In this document: in pieces, positions 16,257-24,369 of the stretch
How the letters are laid out: each line of letters begins with the position of its first letter
How positions within the stretch are numbered: the first letter of the stretch is position 1
Notes under the pieces: generated by a model
What the model was told of the DNA's origin: nothing
Database searches by the model: none
What the model saw: only the letters and a program-made list of their open reading frames with translations
Assembly (NCBI RefSeq): GCF_032380655.1
Contig: NZ_JAWDIY010000016.1
Span: 70,065-134,064 of the forward strand
Direction of reading: 5' to 3'
Length of the DNA: 64,000 bases
Origin: Diplocloster hominis
GTDB lineage: Bacteria > Bacillota > Clostridia > Lachnospirales > Lachnospiraceae
Position numbers and translations under genes: made by a program

Positions 16257-17495
16257 ATGAAAGGTAATGTAATTGTAGGACAGTCCGGGGGGCCGACTGC
16301 GGTAATCAATTCCAGTATCGCCGGTGTATATCGAACGGCGATCGACAGAGGGGCCAGGAAAGTGTACGGAATGCTGCACGGCATTCAGGGCTTTCTCGAT
16401 GAAAAATATGTAGATCTGAGTGATCACATCCGCAACGACCTGGATGTGGAGCTGTTGAAGAGAACCCCATCCGCATATCTGGGATCCTGTAGATTCAAAT
16501 TGCCGGAGATCCATGAAGATCGCGATATTTATGAGAAGATCTTCGGGATTCTGGATAAACTGGAGATAGAAGCATTTATCTACGTGGGCGGCAATGATTC
16601 TATGGATACGATCAAGAAATTATCTGACTATGCGATCGTAACCGGACACGATTGTAAGTTCGTGGGAGTGCCCAAAACCGTAGATAACGACCTGGCTCTC
16701 ACAGACCACACACCCGGATACGGAAGTGCGGCGAAATATATCGGCACCTCCACAAAAGAGGTGATCCGGGATGGGCTGGCATTGACCTACGACAAAGAAC
16801 AGGTTATCATCCTGGAGATTATGGGGCGTAATGCCGGATGGCTGACCGGGGCGGCGGCTCTGGCCAGAAGCGAGGATTGCGACGGGCCGGATCTGATATA
16901 CCTTCCGGAGCTGACCTTCGATGTGGACAAATTTAAGAAAAAAGTTGGAGAACTGCTGGAGAAAAAGAAATGTGTCGTGGTTGCCGTATCCGAGGGGATT
17001 AAAGTGGCGGACGGCCGCTATGTATGCGAACTGTCGGAAGGCATTAATTCCGTAGATCCTTTCGGGCATAAGCAGCTGACCGGAACCGCCAGCTATCTGG
17101 CTGGTATGCTGGCTGCCGAATTCGGCTGTAAGAGCCGCGCCATAGAGCTGAGTACCCTCCAAAGAAGTGCGTCCCATCTGGCGTCCCGGGTGGATATCAA
17201 TGAAGCGTTCCAGGTCGGCGGTGCCGCGGTGAAGGCTGCGGACGAAGGGGAAACAGGGGTAATGGTAATCCTGGAGCGGGTATCCGACGACCCGTATCAG
17301 TGCGCCACCGCGGTTAAGAATGTCCATAAAGTTTCCAATGTAGAGAAACTGGTGTCCAGAAAATGGATTAACAAAGAAGGTACGTATGTGACTGAAGAAT
17401 TCCTGGACTATGTCAGGCCGCTGATTCAGGGAGATTACCCGCCTGTTATGGTAGAAGGACTTCCCAGACATCTGTTTCATAATAATAAATGGTAA
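16257..17495 (+). CDS. pfp: 6-phosphofructokinase, predicted pyrophosphate-dependent
   Basis: A 412-residue protein of the PfkA superfamily, phosphorylating fructose 6-phosphate to the 1,6-bisphosphate in glycolysis. Motifs are GQSGGPTAVINSS (phosphate-donor loop), GGNDSMDT near residue 111, PKTVDNDL near 138 and IMGRNAGWL. ATP-dependent enzymes have GGDGS and PGTIDND. An Asp at the second position of the donor loop and the Lys in PKTVDND are the accepted marks of PPi-dependent enzymes, so PPi use is predicted. ATG 16257 has GGAGG upstream and lies just after a strong promoter. A long hairpin follows the gene. Confidence 0.92.
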   Translation: MKGNVIVGQSGGPTAVINSSIAGVYRTAIDRGARKVYGMLHGIQGFLDEKYVDLSDHIRNDLDVELLKRTPSAYLGSCRFKLPEIHEDRDIYEKIFGILDKLEIEAFIYVGGNDSMDTIKKLSDYAIVTGHDCKFVGVPKTVDNDLALTDHTPGYGSAAKYIGTSTKEVIRDGLALTYDKEQVIILEIMGRNAGWLTGAAALARSEDCDGPDLIYLPELTFDVDKFKKKVGELLEKKKCVVVAVSEGIKVADGRYVCELSEGINSVDPFGHKQLTGTASYLAGMLAAEFGCKSRAIELSTLQRSASHLASRVDINEAFQVGGAAVKAADEGETGVMVILERVSDDPYQCATAVKNVHKVSNVEKLVSRKWINKEGTYVTEEFLDYVRPLIQGDYPPVMVEGLPRHLFHNNKW

Positions 17496-17503
17496 TAATG
17501 GAC

Positions 17504-17541
17504 AGTCCCCTGCGAAATGCTCCGGCATTTCACAGGGGACT
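17504..17541. terminator. Long convergent hairpin between pfp and the cupin gene
   Basis: AGTCCCCTG-C-GAAATGC and GCATTTC-A-CAGGGGACT form a stem of about 17 bp with one mismatch around TCCG. Its position between convergent genes fits a bidirectional terminator, although neither side has a long U-tract. Confidence 0.7.
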
Positions 17542-17562
17542 ACTTTAAACTGCATTCTTTTG

Positions 17563-17904
17563 CTATTTCTTTTCATCATTGATGATCAGCGCCATAAATA
17601 CCAGATCATCTTCCCCGGCATTTGCGATCCCGTGACCGTTGCCGGTGGGCGTATATGTAGTATCGCCGGCAGTTACACTGCGTTCGCTTCCATTATCCGT
17701 GTAAATGCCGTTTCCGGTCAGGAAGTGAAATGTCTCACTTTCCCCCATATGCTCATGGTAGCCAATCGAACATCCTTTCGCAAGGGTAATCTTCGCGTAC
17801 AATCTGCACATACCGTTCATCTGCGCATCATCCAGAATATGCTCAATCACTACCGTACCGTTACCGCCGCGCATACCTTCTCTTTTTTCAACTCTGTTGG
17901 ACAT
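17563..17904 (-). CDS. Small cupin-domain protein
   Basis: A 113-residue single-domain cupin. The metal-binding motif is visible as GYHEHMGESETFHFLTGNG (His, His, Glu) and the second cupin motif as PTGNGHGIANAG with the last His. Such stand-alone cupins bind a metal and a small ligand, but their activities are diverse and cannot be assigned. It is transcribed toward pfp; the TtcA-like gene lies upstream on the same strand with 43 bp between. GAAAGGAGGTTTCCGTC precedes the ATG at 17904. Confidence 0.88.
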   Translation of the reverse strand: MSNRVEKREGMRGGNGTVVIEHILDDAQMNGMCRLYAKITLAKGCSIGYHEHMGESETFHFLTGNGIYTDNGSERSVTAGDTTYTPTGNGHGIANAGEDDLVFMALIINDEKK

Positions 17905-17947
17905 GACGGAAACCTCCTTTCTAATTGATCAGTTCTTTGTTATTTTA

Positions 17948-18712
17948 TCACAGCCCGGACGGGTTGTCGACTTTTTGCGCCGTGCCGGTATCCAAACGAT
18001 CGGGCCAGCCGGGTATCCGGCCGTTTAAGATGGCTCGGAACATCCGCTCTCTGGCGCCCGGATGCTCAAAGTTTAACTGCCTGACCAGGTTTTTCGCGTA
18101 TTCCCGCTTAGTAAAACCATCGATGGGACAGCGGCTTTTCGCCACGGGCAGCTGATACTTGTTCTGAAATCCGATCACATCCGCCTCGTTTACATACATC
18201 AGAGGGCGGATCACCGTTACATCCATGCGGTCCAGGTAGGTCTTTGGCGAAAAGGAGTAAAACCTGCCTTCAAAAATCAGGGAGAGCAGCATAGTTTCTA
18301 TTATATCGTCTTTGTGATGGGCATAGGCGACTTTATTACAGCCTAATTCCTTCGCTTTCGTATTGAAGGCACCTTTCCGCATTTTGGCGCACAGGGCGCA
18401 GGGATTGGGTTCTTTTCGGTCCTCAAAGATGATTTTGGCGATCTGGGTATCCACCACGGTATAACGAACGCCCAGCTCCCGGCAGAGTGCCCGTACAGGC
18501 TCCACGTCGAATTCTTCGTATCCTAGATGCACGGTAACCGCCTCTATGGTAAACTTCCTGGGATAGAAACGCATCAATCCGTGCAGTGCATAGAGCATCG
18601 TCAGGCTGTCTTTTCCGCCGGATATCCCAACGGCGATTTTATCCCCCTCCTCAATCATCTGATAATCATCCACGGCCTTTCTGGTGTAACTCAAAAGCTG
18701 TTGTAGTTTCAT
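17948..18712 (-). CDS. ttcA: tRNA 2-thiocytidine biosynthesis protein, TtcA-like
   Basis: A 254-residue PP-loop ATPase. The pyrophosphate loop VGISGGKDSLTM is near residue 30. The motif CALCAKMRKG gives a CxxC pair, and a further Cys in SRCPIDGFTKRE could complete a three-cysteine iron-sulphur site as in TtcA. TtcA thiolates cytidine 32 of some tRNAs; relatives thiolate other positions, so the target base is inference. The start is placed at ATG 18712 because GGAGGAAATAGGA directly precedes it; a longer form from 18751 would put the ribosome site inside the protein. Confidence 0.85.
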   Translation of the reverse strand: MKLQQLLSYTRKAVDDYQMIEEGDKIAVGISGGKDSLTMLYALHGLMRFYPRKFTIEAVTVHLGYEEFDVEPVRALCRELGVRYTVVDTQIAKIIFEDRKEPNPCALCAKMRKGAFNTKAKELGCNKVAYAHHKDDIIETMLLSLIFEGRFYSFSPKTYLDRMDVTVIRPLMYVNEADVIGFQNKYQLPVAKSRCPIDGFTKREYAKNLVRQLNFEHPGARERMFRAILNGRIPGWPDRLDTGTAQKVDNPSGL

Positions 18713-18960
18713 TCCTATTTCCTCCAGTGGCGCGTACGCTGCGCCATTCATTTCACAGATATCTTATCCTCAGACATTACATCATGATTGCACGCAAGCA
18801 TACTCCCTCTGGGAGATGCACACTCCGCGCCAAGGCAGGCACTACGGCGCAGCTCTAATGTCTATCGACATTATAGCATGAGCCGCCGGATTCAGAAACT
18901 GTTTTTCTGATTGAATTATGATTGAATCGGAGTATTAATTCTGATTTTTTATGGAGAGTG

Positions 18961-18969
18961 TGGTATAAT
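18961..18969 (+). promoter_or_regulatory. Extended -10 promoter candidate for the AI-2E family gene
   Basis: TGGTATAAT is a TGn extended -10 element about 75 bp upstream of the start. No good -35 is seen. Confidence 0.5.
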
Positions 18970-19044
18970 TTGAAAGGATAATGGTCAGAAAACGACTGCG
19001 GGAATCCGAATATGTGAAAAAGAGAAAAAAGGTTGGACAAAAAG

Positions 19045-20340
19045 ATGAAATTCAAATGGGACAAGAAGTATCTGCAATGGGGCATAACGGTATTTCTGAC
19101 CGCTGCTGCCATTCTTATTTTTTACTATTTTATGTTTCACGGGGATAATATACAGGCAGGGATAATGAAGGTGGTCAATATCTTAATGCCGGTCATTTAC
19201 GGGGCGATTCTGGCCTATCTGCTGACCCCGATCATCAATTTTTGGGAGAGGCATACCTTTGCCGTATACCGGAGAAAGCATGGCGATCCCTCCCGGAAGC
19301 TGTGTAAATTCTTTCGGTTCTTTTATATCCTGCTGGCATTGATCCTGGTGGTCGTCGGTCTGTTCGGCCTGCTCTACATGGTCGTTCCCCAAGTCGTGGC
19401 AAGCATCGCCACTATCATAATGGGGCTGCCGAAAACTTTACATGATATGGAAGAGTGGGCGCTGGAGCTGCTGCGGAATAATCCGGATCTGGAGCAGGTG
19501 ATCAGTAACGTGCTGGAGAATGCCACACAGGATCTTCAGAACTGGCTGACGAACGTATTGCTGCCGTCTGTGAATACACTGCTGCTTCAGATATCCCTTG
19601 GCGTGGTGGATGTGGTGGTGGTGCTTAAGAACCTGTTTATCGGCTTTATCGTATCCATCTATATTCTGGTCAGCAAAGAAATCTTCGCGGCGCAAAGTAA
19701 AAAACTTTTATTTTCCCTTTTAAGACCCCAGAAGGCAAACCTGCTGCTCTCAAACCTCAGATTTACCAATAAGACATTCGGGGGATTTATCAGCGGAAAA
19801 TTAATCGATTCCCTCATCATTGGTATTTTATGTTTTATTTACACAAAAATCGTAGGCGCGCCCTATGGGATGCTGGTCAGCGTAATCGTTGGAGTTACCA
19901 ACATCATTCCCTTCTTCGGCCCTTACATTGGAGCGGTTCCCAGCGCACTTTTGATCCTGATGGCCGATCCTATGCAGTGTGTATATTTTATCATCTTTAT
20001 CATCGTACTGCAGCAATTTGACGGAAATATTCTGGGGCCTAAGATCCTGGGCGGGTCCACCGGATTGTCCAGCTTCTGGGTGCTGGTCTCCATTCTGCTG
20101 GGTGGCGGTCTGTTCGGGATCGTTGGAATGTTCGTGGGTGTTCCATTGTTCGCGGTGCTGTACGCCGGTGCGAAAGCTCTGGTGAATAAGTCCTTAAGCG
20201 CTAAGAACCTGCCCACGGATACCCAGGTCTATCTGAAGTTACAGGCCGTGGACGTGGAGACGAAGGAATTTGAATATCCGCAGGAATCTGCCGGACATTT
20301 GAAAAAGAACATACAGGAAAAGGAGACAGATAAGAAATGA
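19045..20340 (+). CDS. AI-2E family transporter (PerM/YdiK-like membrane protein)
   Basis: A 431-residue protein with about eight membrane helices: paired N-terminal helices (YLQWGITVFLTAAAILIFYY and VNILMPVIYGAILAYLLTPI), a central amphipathic region and C-terminal helices with GVTNIIPFFGPYIGAVPSALL. The IPFFGPYIG motif is typical of this family. Members are variously proposed as autoinducer-2 exporters or Na+/H+ antiporters; the substrate here is unknown. The start is uncertain: ATG 19045 is preferred, but a TTG at 19033 would add four residues. The stop overlaps the dtd start by 4 bp (ATGA), so the two genes are translationally coupled. Confidence 0.88.
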   Translation: MKFKWDKKYLQWGITVFLTAAAILIFYYFMFHGDNIQAGIMKVVNILMPVIYGAILAYLLTPIINFWERHTFAVYRRKHGDPSRKLCKFFRFFYILLALILVVVGLFGLLYMVVPQVVASIATIIMGLPKTLHDMEEWALELLRNNPDLEQVISNVLENATQDLQNWLTNVLLPSVNTLLLQISLGVVDVVVVLKNLFIGFIVSIYILVSKEIFAAQSKKLLFSLLRPQKANLLLSNLRFTNKTFGGFISGKLIDSLIIGILCFIYTKIVGAPYGMLVSVIVGVTNIIPFFGPYIGAVPSALLILMADPMQCVYFIIFIIVLQQFDGNILGPKILGGSTGLSSFWVLVSILLGGGLFGIVGMFVGVPLFAVLYAGAKALVNKSLSAKNLPTDTQVYLKLQAVDVETKEFEYPQESAGHLKKNIQEKETDKK

Positions 20341-20774
20341 GATTGGTGATTCAAAGAGTGAGCCAGGCGTCAGTACAGGCTGACGGTGAGACCGTAGGGC
20401 AGATCGGCGTCGGATTGTTGGTGTTTGCCGGCGTTTCCGACCGGGATACCAAAGAGGACGTGGACAAGCTGGTTCAGAAAATAATCAAACTGCGAATCTT
20501 CGAGGATGAGAATGGAAAAACAAACCTATCCCTGAAAGATGTGGGCGGCGAACTGATGATTGTCTCTCAGTTCACGCTGTACGCTGACTGCCGGAAAGGG
20601 AACCGGCCCAGCTTCACCGGTGCCGGCAGTCCCGCGCTGGCGGAGCAGTTGTATGAGTATATGATAACTCAGTGCCGCAAAGAGGCAGTGAAGGTAGAAC
20701 ACGGTATCTTCGGAGCGGATATGAAGGTTCAGCTTACAAATGACGGACCTTTTACGGTCATTTTGGAAAATTAG
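20337..20774 (+). CDS. dtd: D-aminoacyl-tRNA deacylase
   Basis: A 145-residue protein covering the whole Dtd family. It has the two diagnostic motifs SQFTLYAD (near residue 80) and NDGPFTVIL at the C-terminus, which form the active site across the dimer. It hydrolyses D-amino acids, and mischarged glycine, from tRNA in the cytoplasm. The start codon overlaps the stop of the upstream AI-2E family gene. Confidence 0.98.
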   Translation: MRLVIQRVSQASVQADGETVGQIGVGLLVFAGVSDRDTKEDVDKLVQKIIKLRIFEDENGKTNLSLKDVGGELMIVSQFTLYADCRKGNRPSFTGAGSPALAEQLYEYMITQCRKEAVKVEHGIFGADMKVQLTNDGPFTVILEN

Positions 20775-20815
20775 TTTACGTAATATATTTATGTTTACCA
20801 TATATTATGTAAAAC
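20774..20815. repeat. AT-rich inverted repeat between dtd and the HAD gene
   Basis: GTTTACGTAATATA and TATATTATGTAAAAC form arms of about 14 bp. The left arm is part of a 22-bp string (20773-20794) found again at 30596-30617. It could be a weak terminator for dtd or an operator. Confidence 0.55.
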
Positions 20816-20849
20816 AAATATGCAGATTTACAGAAAGAGGAGAGGAACG

Positions 20850-21656
20850 TTGAATAAAGCAGCAGTATTTTTTGATCTGGATGGTACGATCTACGATATA
20901 AAAAAGGGAATGCCCGATGACACGATGGAGGCAATTCACAGATTGAAGGCGAATGGGCACAAAGCTTTTCTGTGTACGGGCAGAAGTAGAGCCTATCTGC
21001 CCAAAGAACTGTCCGCACTTCACCTGGACGGCATGGTAGCTGCCTGCGGGGCTTATATGGAATATCAGGGGCACTGCATTTACAATGAACGGATGTCTGC
21101 CCCTGTTGCTAAAAAAACTGTGGAAATTCTGCGGGCCAACGGTTTGGTTCCTGTCATGGAAGGCTGGGATTATCTCTATTATGACAAAGAGGAATATCAC
21201 AGCGGTATAGACTGGTACGCGGATCTGATCACAGAACAATTAGGTGGACGTTTGCGGCCGATCCGGAACTATGAAAACATAATGGATATCAATAAAGTAA
21301 GTGCCAAACGGACGAAAGGGTGCAGTTATGAAAAAGCCCTCCAGGAACTCTCCGAATATTATGACTATATCAATCATGGGGAACATGGGTTTGCCAGCAA
21401 TACAATCGAACTGGTTCCCCGGGGGGTGTCAAAAGCGACCGGAATCGAACGGATGATCCGGACGCTTGGGATTGCCAGGGAGGATACCGTGGCTTTTGGC
21501 GACAGCAATAATGATATGCCGATGTTTGAATATGTACATACCAGAGTGGCTATGGGAAATGCAAGCCAGCCGTTAAAGGAAATGGCGGATTATATTACCG
21601 ATGATATGTGGAAAGGCGGAATCACCAGCGGCCTTCATCATTTACAGCTGATCTGA
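20850..21656 (+). CDS. Cof-type HAD-IIB family phosphatase
   Basis: A 268-residue protein. The N-terminal FFDLDGTIYD contains the nucleophile and acid Asp of HAD phosphatases. The C-terminal AFGDSNNDMPMFEYV supplies the Mg2+-binding Asp residues. The large cap between them (about 85-190) is of the Cof/IIB class, which usually dephosphorylates sugar phosphates or cofactors. TTG 20850 is chosen because GAGGAGAGG lies 4-12 bases upstream and the domain begins right after it; the ATG at 20820 would add ten residues and lacks a ribosome site. A 17-bp tandem duplication spans its stop codon. Confidence 0.9.
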   Translation: MNKAAVFFDLDGTIYDIKKGMPDDTMEAIHRLKANGHKAFLCTGRSRAYLPKELSALHLDGMVAACGAYMEYQGHCIYNERMSAPVAKKTVEILRANGLVPVMEGWDYLYYDKEEYHSGIDWYADLITEQLGGRLRPIRNYENIMDINKVSAKRTKGCSYEKALQELSEYYDYINHGEHGFASNTIELVPRGVSKATGIERMIRTLGIAREDTVAFGDSNNDMPMFEYVHTRVAMGNASQPLKEMADYITDDMWKGGITSGLHHLQLI

Positions 21657-21673
21657 ATTTACAGCTGATCTGA
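21640..21673. repeat. 17-bp tandem duplication across the HAD gene stop codon
   Basis: ATTTACAGCTGATCTGA occurs twice head to tail; the first copy supplies the last codons and the stop. Confidence 0.9.
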
Positions 21674-21736
21674 CGGCAGGCCGCATAGAAGCAACCGATA
21701 GTTGACAGGCAGTTGGTAGAAAGTTGCGGGTACGTC

Positions 21737-21745
21737 TGGTATGAT
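21737..21745 (+). promoter_or_regulatory. Extended -10 promoter candidate for the XRE-family gene
   Basis: TGGTATGAT, a TGn extended -10 element, is 27 bp before ATG 21772. TTGACA at 21702 is too distant to be its -35. Confidence 0.45.
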
Positions 21746-21771
21746 CAGACCAACAGGAAGGAGCGAAGATC

Positions 21772-22722
21772 ATGCTGGGAGAAAAAATCAAAAATCTGAG
21801 GGAGCAAAACGGATATTCACAGGAAAGGCTGGCGGAACAGTTGGGAGTCAGCCGGCAGGCCGTATCCAAATGGGAAACCGGACTGTCCAGGCCGGATATG
21901 GGAAATTTGATCGCGCTGGCAAAACTGTTTCATATTTCTTTTGATGAGCTGATCGGGAATGGGGAAGCCGATCAAAAGACCAACCCCGCTGTTGTGGAAA
22001 TGCCGTTTGACAGTGAGACGTCTAAGATAAACGAAAATCCGCAAAACATCCCGGAAGAGTCCAACCATATCAGGCACAGGAGTGCAGCAAAGAAGAAAAA
22101 GTATTGGAAGAAAAGCCGGATATACTTCACTGCGAGTTGTATGTTAGTCCTGTTGATATGCGGTTACCTCTATTTCTGCTATTATGACACGAAGGGAACA
22201 GGTAACCCGGATTCAGGTAAATCAGGTTTAGGTAAAACGGATACTGATAATACAGATCCAGGTATTCTTGAAACCGGAGGGAGCAAAACAGGAGGGAGCG
22301 AAACAGGTGAGATGGGATTAAGTGAAGCCGATCCTGGCAATACGGGGATAGGGCGGCCTACGGCAGAAGATCCTGAAGATACGAATATGGATCAACCGCA
22401 GGACAGCCTGAACACGGTGGATAGCGTTCAATTCCAAACAGTAGTACAGAATTTTGCAAATGCCTACTTTCGTTCCGATCCGGAAGAGGCTGCGCGATAT
22501 TCCGTGATTGCGGAAGATGAGATCGAGGTATATCCAGAGGATATTGCAGAGGATCTCGCTTATATGGTGTTAAAATGGAATCCGGAGGACCTGTCCGACC
22601 AACCTGTCCGTGTCCAATATCAGTGGCAGGTAAAGGGAAGCGACAGCGCCGATTATCTTGGCCTGGAGGTCATGAAAATCAATGACGAATGGAAAGTCAC
22701 CTTATGTTATCTGGAAAAATGA
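21772..22722 (+). CDS. XRE-family HTH protein anchored in the membrane with an external domain
   Basis: A 316-residue protein with three parts. An N-terminal Cro/C1-type helix-turn-helix (residues 1-65; YSQERLAEQLGVSRQAVSKWE) is followed by a basic linker (AAKKKKYWKK) and one membrane helix near residues 116-136. An external part has a Gly/Asp/Thr-rich spacer of about 70 residues and a C-terminal folded domain (about 220-316; VVQNFANAYFRSDPEEAARYS, MKINDEWKVTLCYLEK). The end resembles the DUF4829/NTF2-like domains attached to lipoproteins. The layout suggests a one-component sensor linking the cell surface to DNA. Its targets are unknown. AAGGAG precedes the ATG. Confidence 0.82.
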   Translation: MLGEKIKNLREQNGYSQERLAEQLGVSRQAVSKWETGLSRPDMGNLIALAKLFHISFDELIGNGEADQKTNPAVVEMPFDSETSKINENPQNIPEESNHIRHRSAAKKKKYWKKSRIYFTASCMLVLLICGYLYFCYYDTKGTGNPDSGKSGLGKTDTDNTDPGILETGGSKTGGSETGEMGLSEADPGNTGIGRPTAEDPEDTNMDQPQDSLNTVDSVQFQTVVQNFANAYFRSDPEEAARYSVIAEDEIEVYPEDIAEDLAYMVLKWNPEDLSDQPVRVQYQWQVKGSDSADYLGLEVMKINDEWKVTLCYLEK

Positions 22723-22783
22723 GATTCCGCAGTTAAGACAAGTTAAGAATCGCTAAGAAAATGTTAATTTTCCTGTTCCGCAG

Positions 22784-22812
22784 TTGACGGCCGCAAGGAC
22801 CATGCATATAAT
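22784..22812 (+). promoter_or_regulatory. Strong predicted sigma-A promoter of the ktrB-ktrA operon
   Basis: TTGACG, a 17-bp spacer and a perfect TATAAT. The implied start of transcription is near 22820, giving a leader of about 190 nt. Confidence 0.8.
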
Positions 22813-22819
22813 ACGCATA

Positions 22820-23011
22820 TAGCTCAAAATAATGAATGCATTGGAAAGAAGCGCCATGGAACAGGTGGATTGTGAAGCGGACCCATATAATAACTTCATA
22901 TTCTTATATGTATTTTACAGGCATAGACTGTGTGGAAACAAACGCACAAGTCATGCCTTTTTGTGTGCCAAAAGTTTTACAGGGAATCGGAAATAAAGGG
23001 GAGTGACATCA
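22820..23011 (+). promoter_or_regulatory. Candidate cis-regulatory leader of ktrB
   Basis: A leader of about 190 nt with an intrinsic terminator (22919-22963) well before the start codon, the usual arrangement of a riboswitch or attenuator. Clostridial potassium uptake genes are often under a c-di-AMP (ydaO-type) riboswitch, but I could not find its conserved elements here. The upstream 100 nt includes GGAACAGGTGGA and GAAGCGGACCCA, which I cannot assign. Confidence 0.45.
22919..22963 (+). terminator. Intrinsic terminator inside the ktrB leader
   Basis: AGGCAT-A-GACT..GTGTG and CGCAC-AAGTC-ATGCCT form an imperfect stem followed by TTTTTGTG, 49 bp before the ktrB start. Confidence 0.7.
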
Positions 23012-24307
23012 ATGATACAGTTTTTGAAAAAGCAATCGCCCGGGCGGTTGATCACTATGGGTTTTGCGAGCGTCATATTGTTAGGGGCCGTACTGCTCAT
23101 GCTGCCATGTGCAGCCAATGAGGGGGTAAAAGTAACTTTTATCGACGCGTTATTTACCTCCACCAGCGCGGTATGTGTAACCGGACTGATCGCCATTGAC
23201 ACAGCGGATCATTTTAACGTGTTCGGACGAACCGTCGTGGCGATGCTCATACAGATCGGGGGCCTGGGAGTTACCTCCGTAGGGGTTGGTTTCATCCTGA
23301 TGGCAGGAAAGCGGGTCGGATTCAAAGGACGGATGATGGTACGGGAAGCGATGAATATGAATACATCCAAAGGAATGATCCGGCTGGTGAAATCTATCCT
23401 GCTCATGACCTTATGCTTCGAGGCAGCGGGAGCGTTCTTAAGCTTCTTTGTATTTGTCCGGGATTACCCCCCGCTTCAGGCGCTGGGAATCAGTTTGTTC
23501 CATTCTGTGGCAGCATTTAACAATTCCGGATTTGATATACTGGGCGGCTTACATAATCTGATTCCATATCAAAATAATGTGATGCTGAATCTGATCACCA
23601 GCGGTCTGATTATATTCGGCGGCCTGGGATTCCTGGTTATCCTGGATGTGATCAAAAAACATTCCTTCAAAAAGCTGTGCCTGCATTCCAAAGTGGTTAT
23701 CACCACCAGTATCCTCTTGTTGGCGATCGGAACGGTCCTGTTAAAATGCACGGAAAATATCAGCTGGCTGGGAGCCTTTTTCCAGAGCGTATCCGCCCGG
23801 ACGGCCGGTTTTTCCACCTATCCCATCGGGACATTTACCAATGCGGGCCTGTTTGTCCTGACCATACTGATGTTCATCGGTGCTTCTCCAGGGTCCACCG
23901 GAGGCGGTATCAAGACAACTACGCTTTTCACCCTGCTGCTGACCGCCAAAAGCGCAGCAACCAATCAGCATTGCCTGGCTTTTCACAGGAAACTATCAGA
24001 CGAGGTGATATCGAAAGCCTTCATTGTAGCATTCTTATCCCTGTTGGTCGTCAGCCTCGGTACACTGGCGCTGTGCATCTGCGAACCGGAATATTCTTTT
24101 ATTCAAATTTTGTTCGAGGTAACATCCGCGTTCGGTACCGTCGGCCTCTCCACAGGCATTACACCGGATCTGGGTGTGGCAGGAAAGCTGATCTTAATTC
24201 TTACGATGTTCATCGGAAGACTGGGGGCCCTGACGATCACTTCCATCTGGGTATTCAAGACCACCTCCAATGTCAGATATACCGAAGAAATGATAACAAT
24301 CGGTTAA
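23012..24307 (+). CDS. ktrB: Potassium uptake channel subunit (KtrB/TrkH family)
   Basis: A 431-residue membrane protein made of four membrane-pore-membrane repeats. The selectivity-loop regions are visible as TSTSAVCVTGL, NNSGFD, SARTAGFS and FGTVGLSTG. It forms the K+-conducting, Na+-coupled subunit that is gated by KtrA. ATG 23012 is preferred over GTG 23003 because AAGGGGAG lies 9 bp upstream of the ATG and directly abuts the GTG. ktrA follows after 62 bp. The operon has a strong promoter and a leader with a terminator. Confidence 0.96.
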   Translation: MIQFLKKQSPGRLITMGFASVILLGAVLLMLPCAANEGVKVTFIDALFTSTSAVCVTGLIAIDTADHFNVFGRTVVAMLIQIGGLGVTSVGVGFILMAGKRVGFKGRMMVREAMNMNTSKGMIRLVKSILLMTLCFEAAGAFLSFFVFVRDYPPLQALGISLFHSVAAFNNSGFDILGGLHNLIPYQNNVMLNLITSGLIIFGGLGFLVILDVIKKHSFKKLCLHSKVVITTSILLLAIGTVLLKCTENISWLGAFFQSVSARTAGFSTYPIGTFTNAGLFVLTILMFIGASPGSTGGGIKTTTLFTLLLTAKSAATNQHCLAFHRKLSDEVISKAFIVAFLSLLVVSLGTLALCICEPEYSFIQILFEVTSAFGTVGLSTGITPDLGVAGKLILILTMFIGRLGALTITSIWVFKTTSNVRYTEEMITIG

Positions 24308-24369
24308 AGAAAAAGCTCCTAACAATTAACATAACGAAAAGAAAAACAAAACGGAAAGGAAAATATGAG

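Noticed and set aside
22820..22918. c-di-AMP (ydaO) riboswitch in the ktrB leader.
   Set aside because: Expected from gene context, but the conserved sequence blocks of the class could not be found.
23003..23011. GTG start for ktrB and TTG or GTG starts for several other genes (for example 26599, 45383, 44007).
   Set aside because: In each case the codon lies in or directly beside the ribosome site of a better downstream start.
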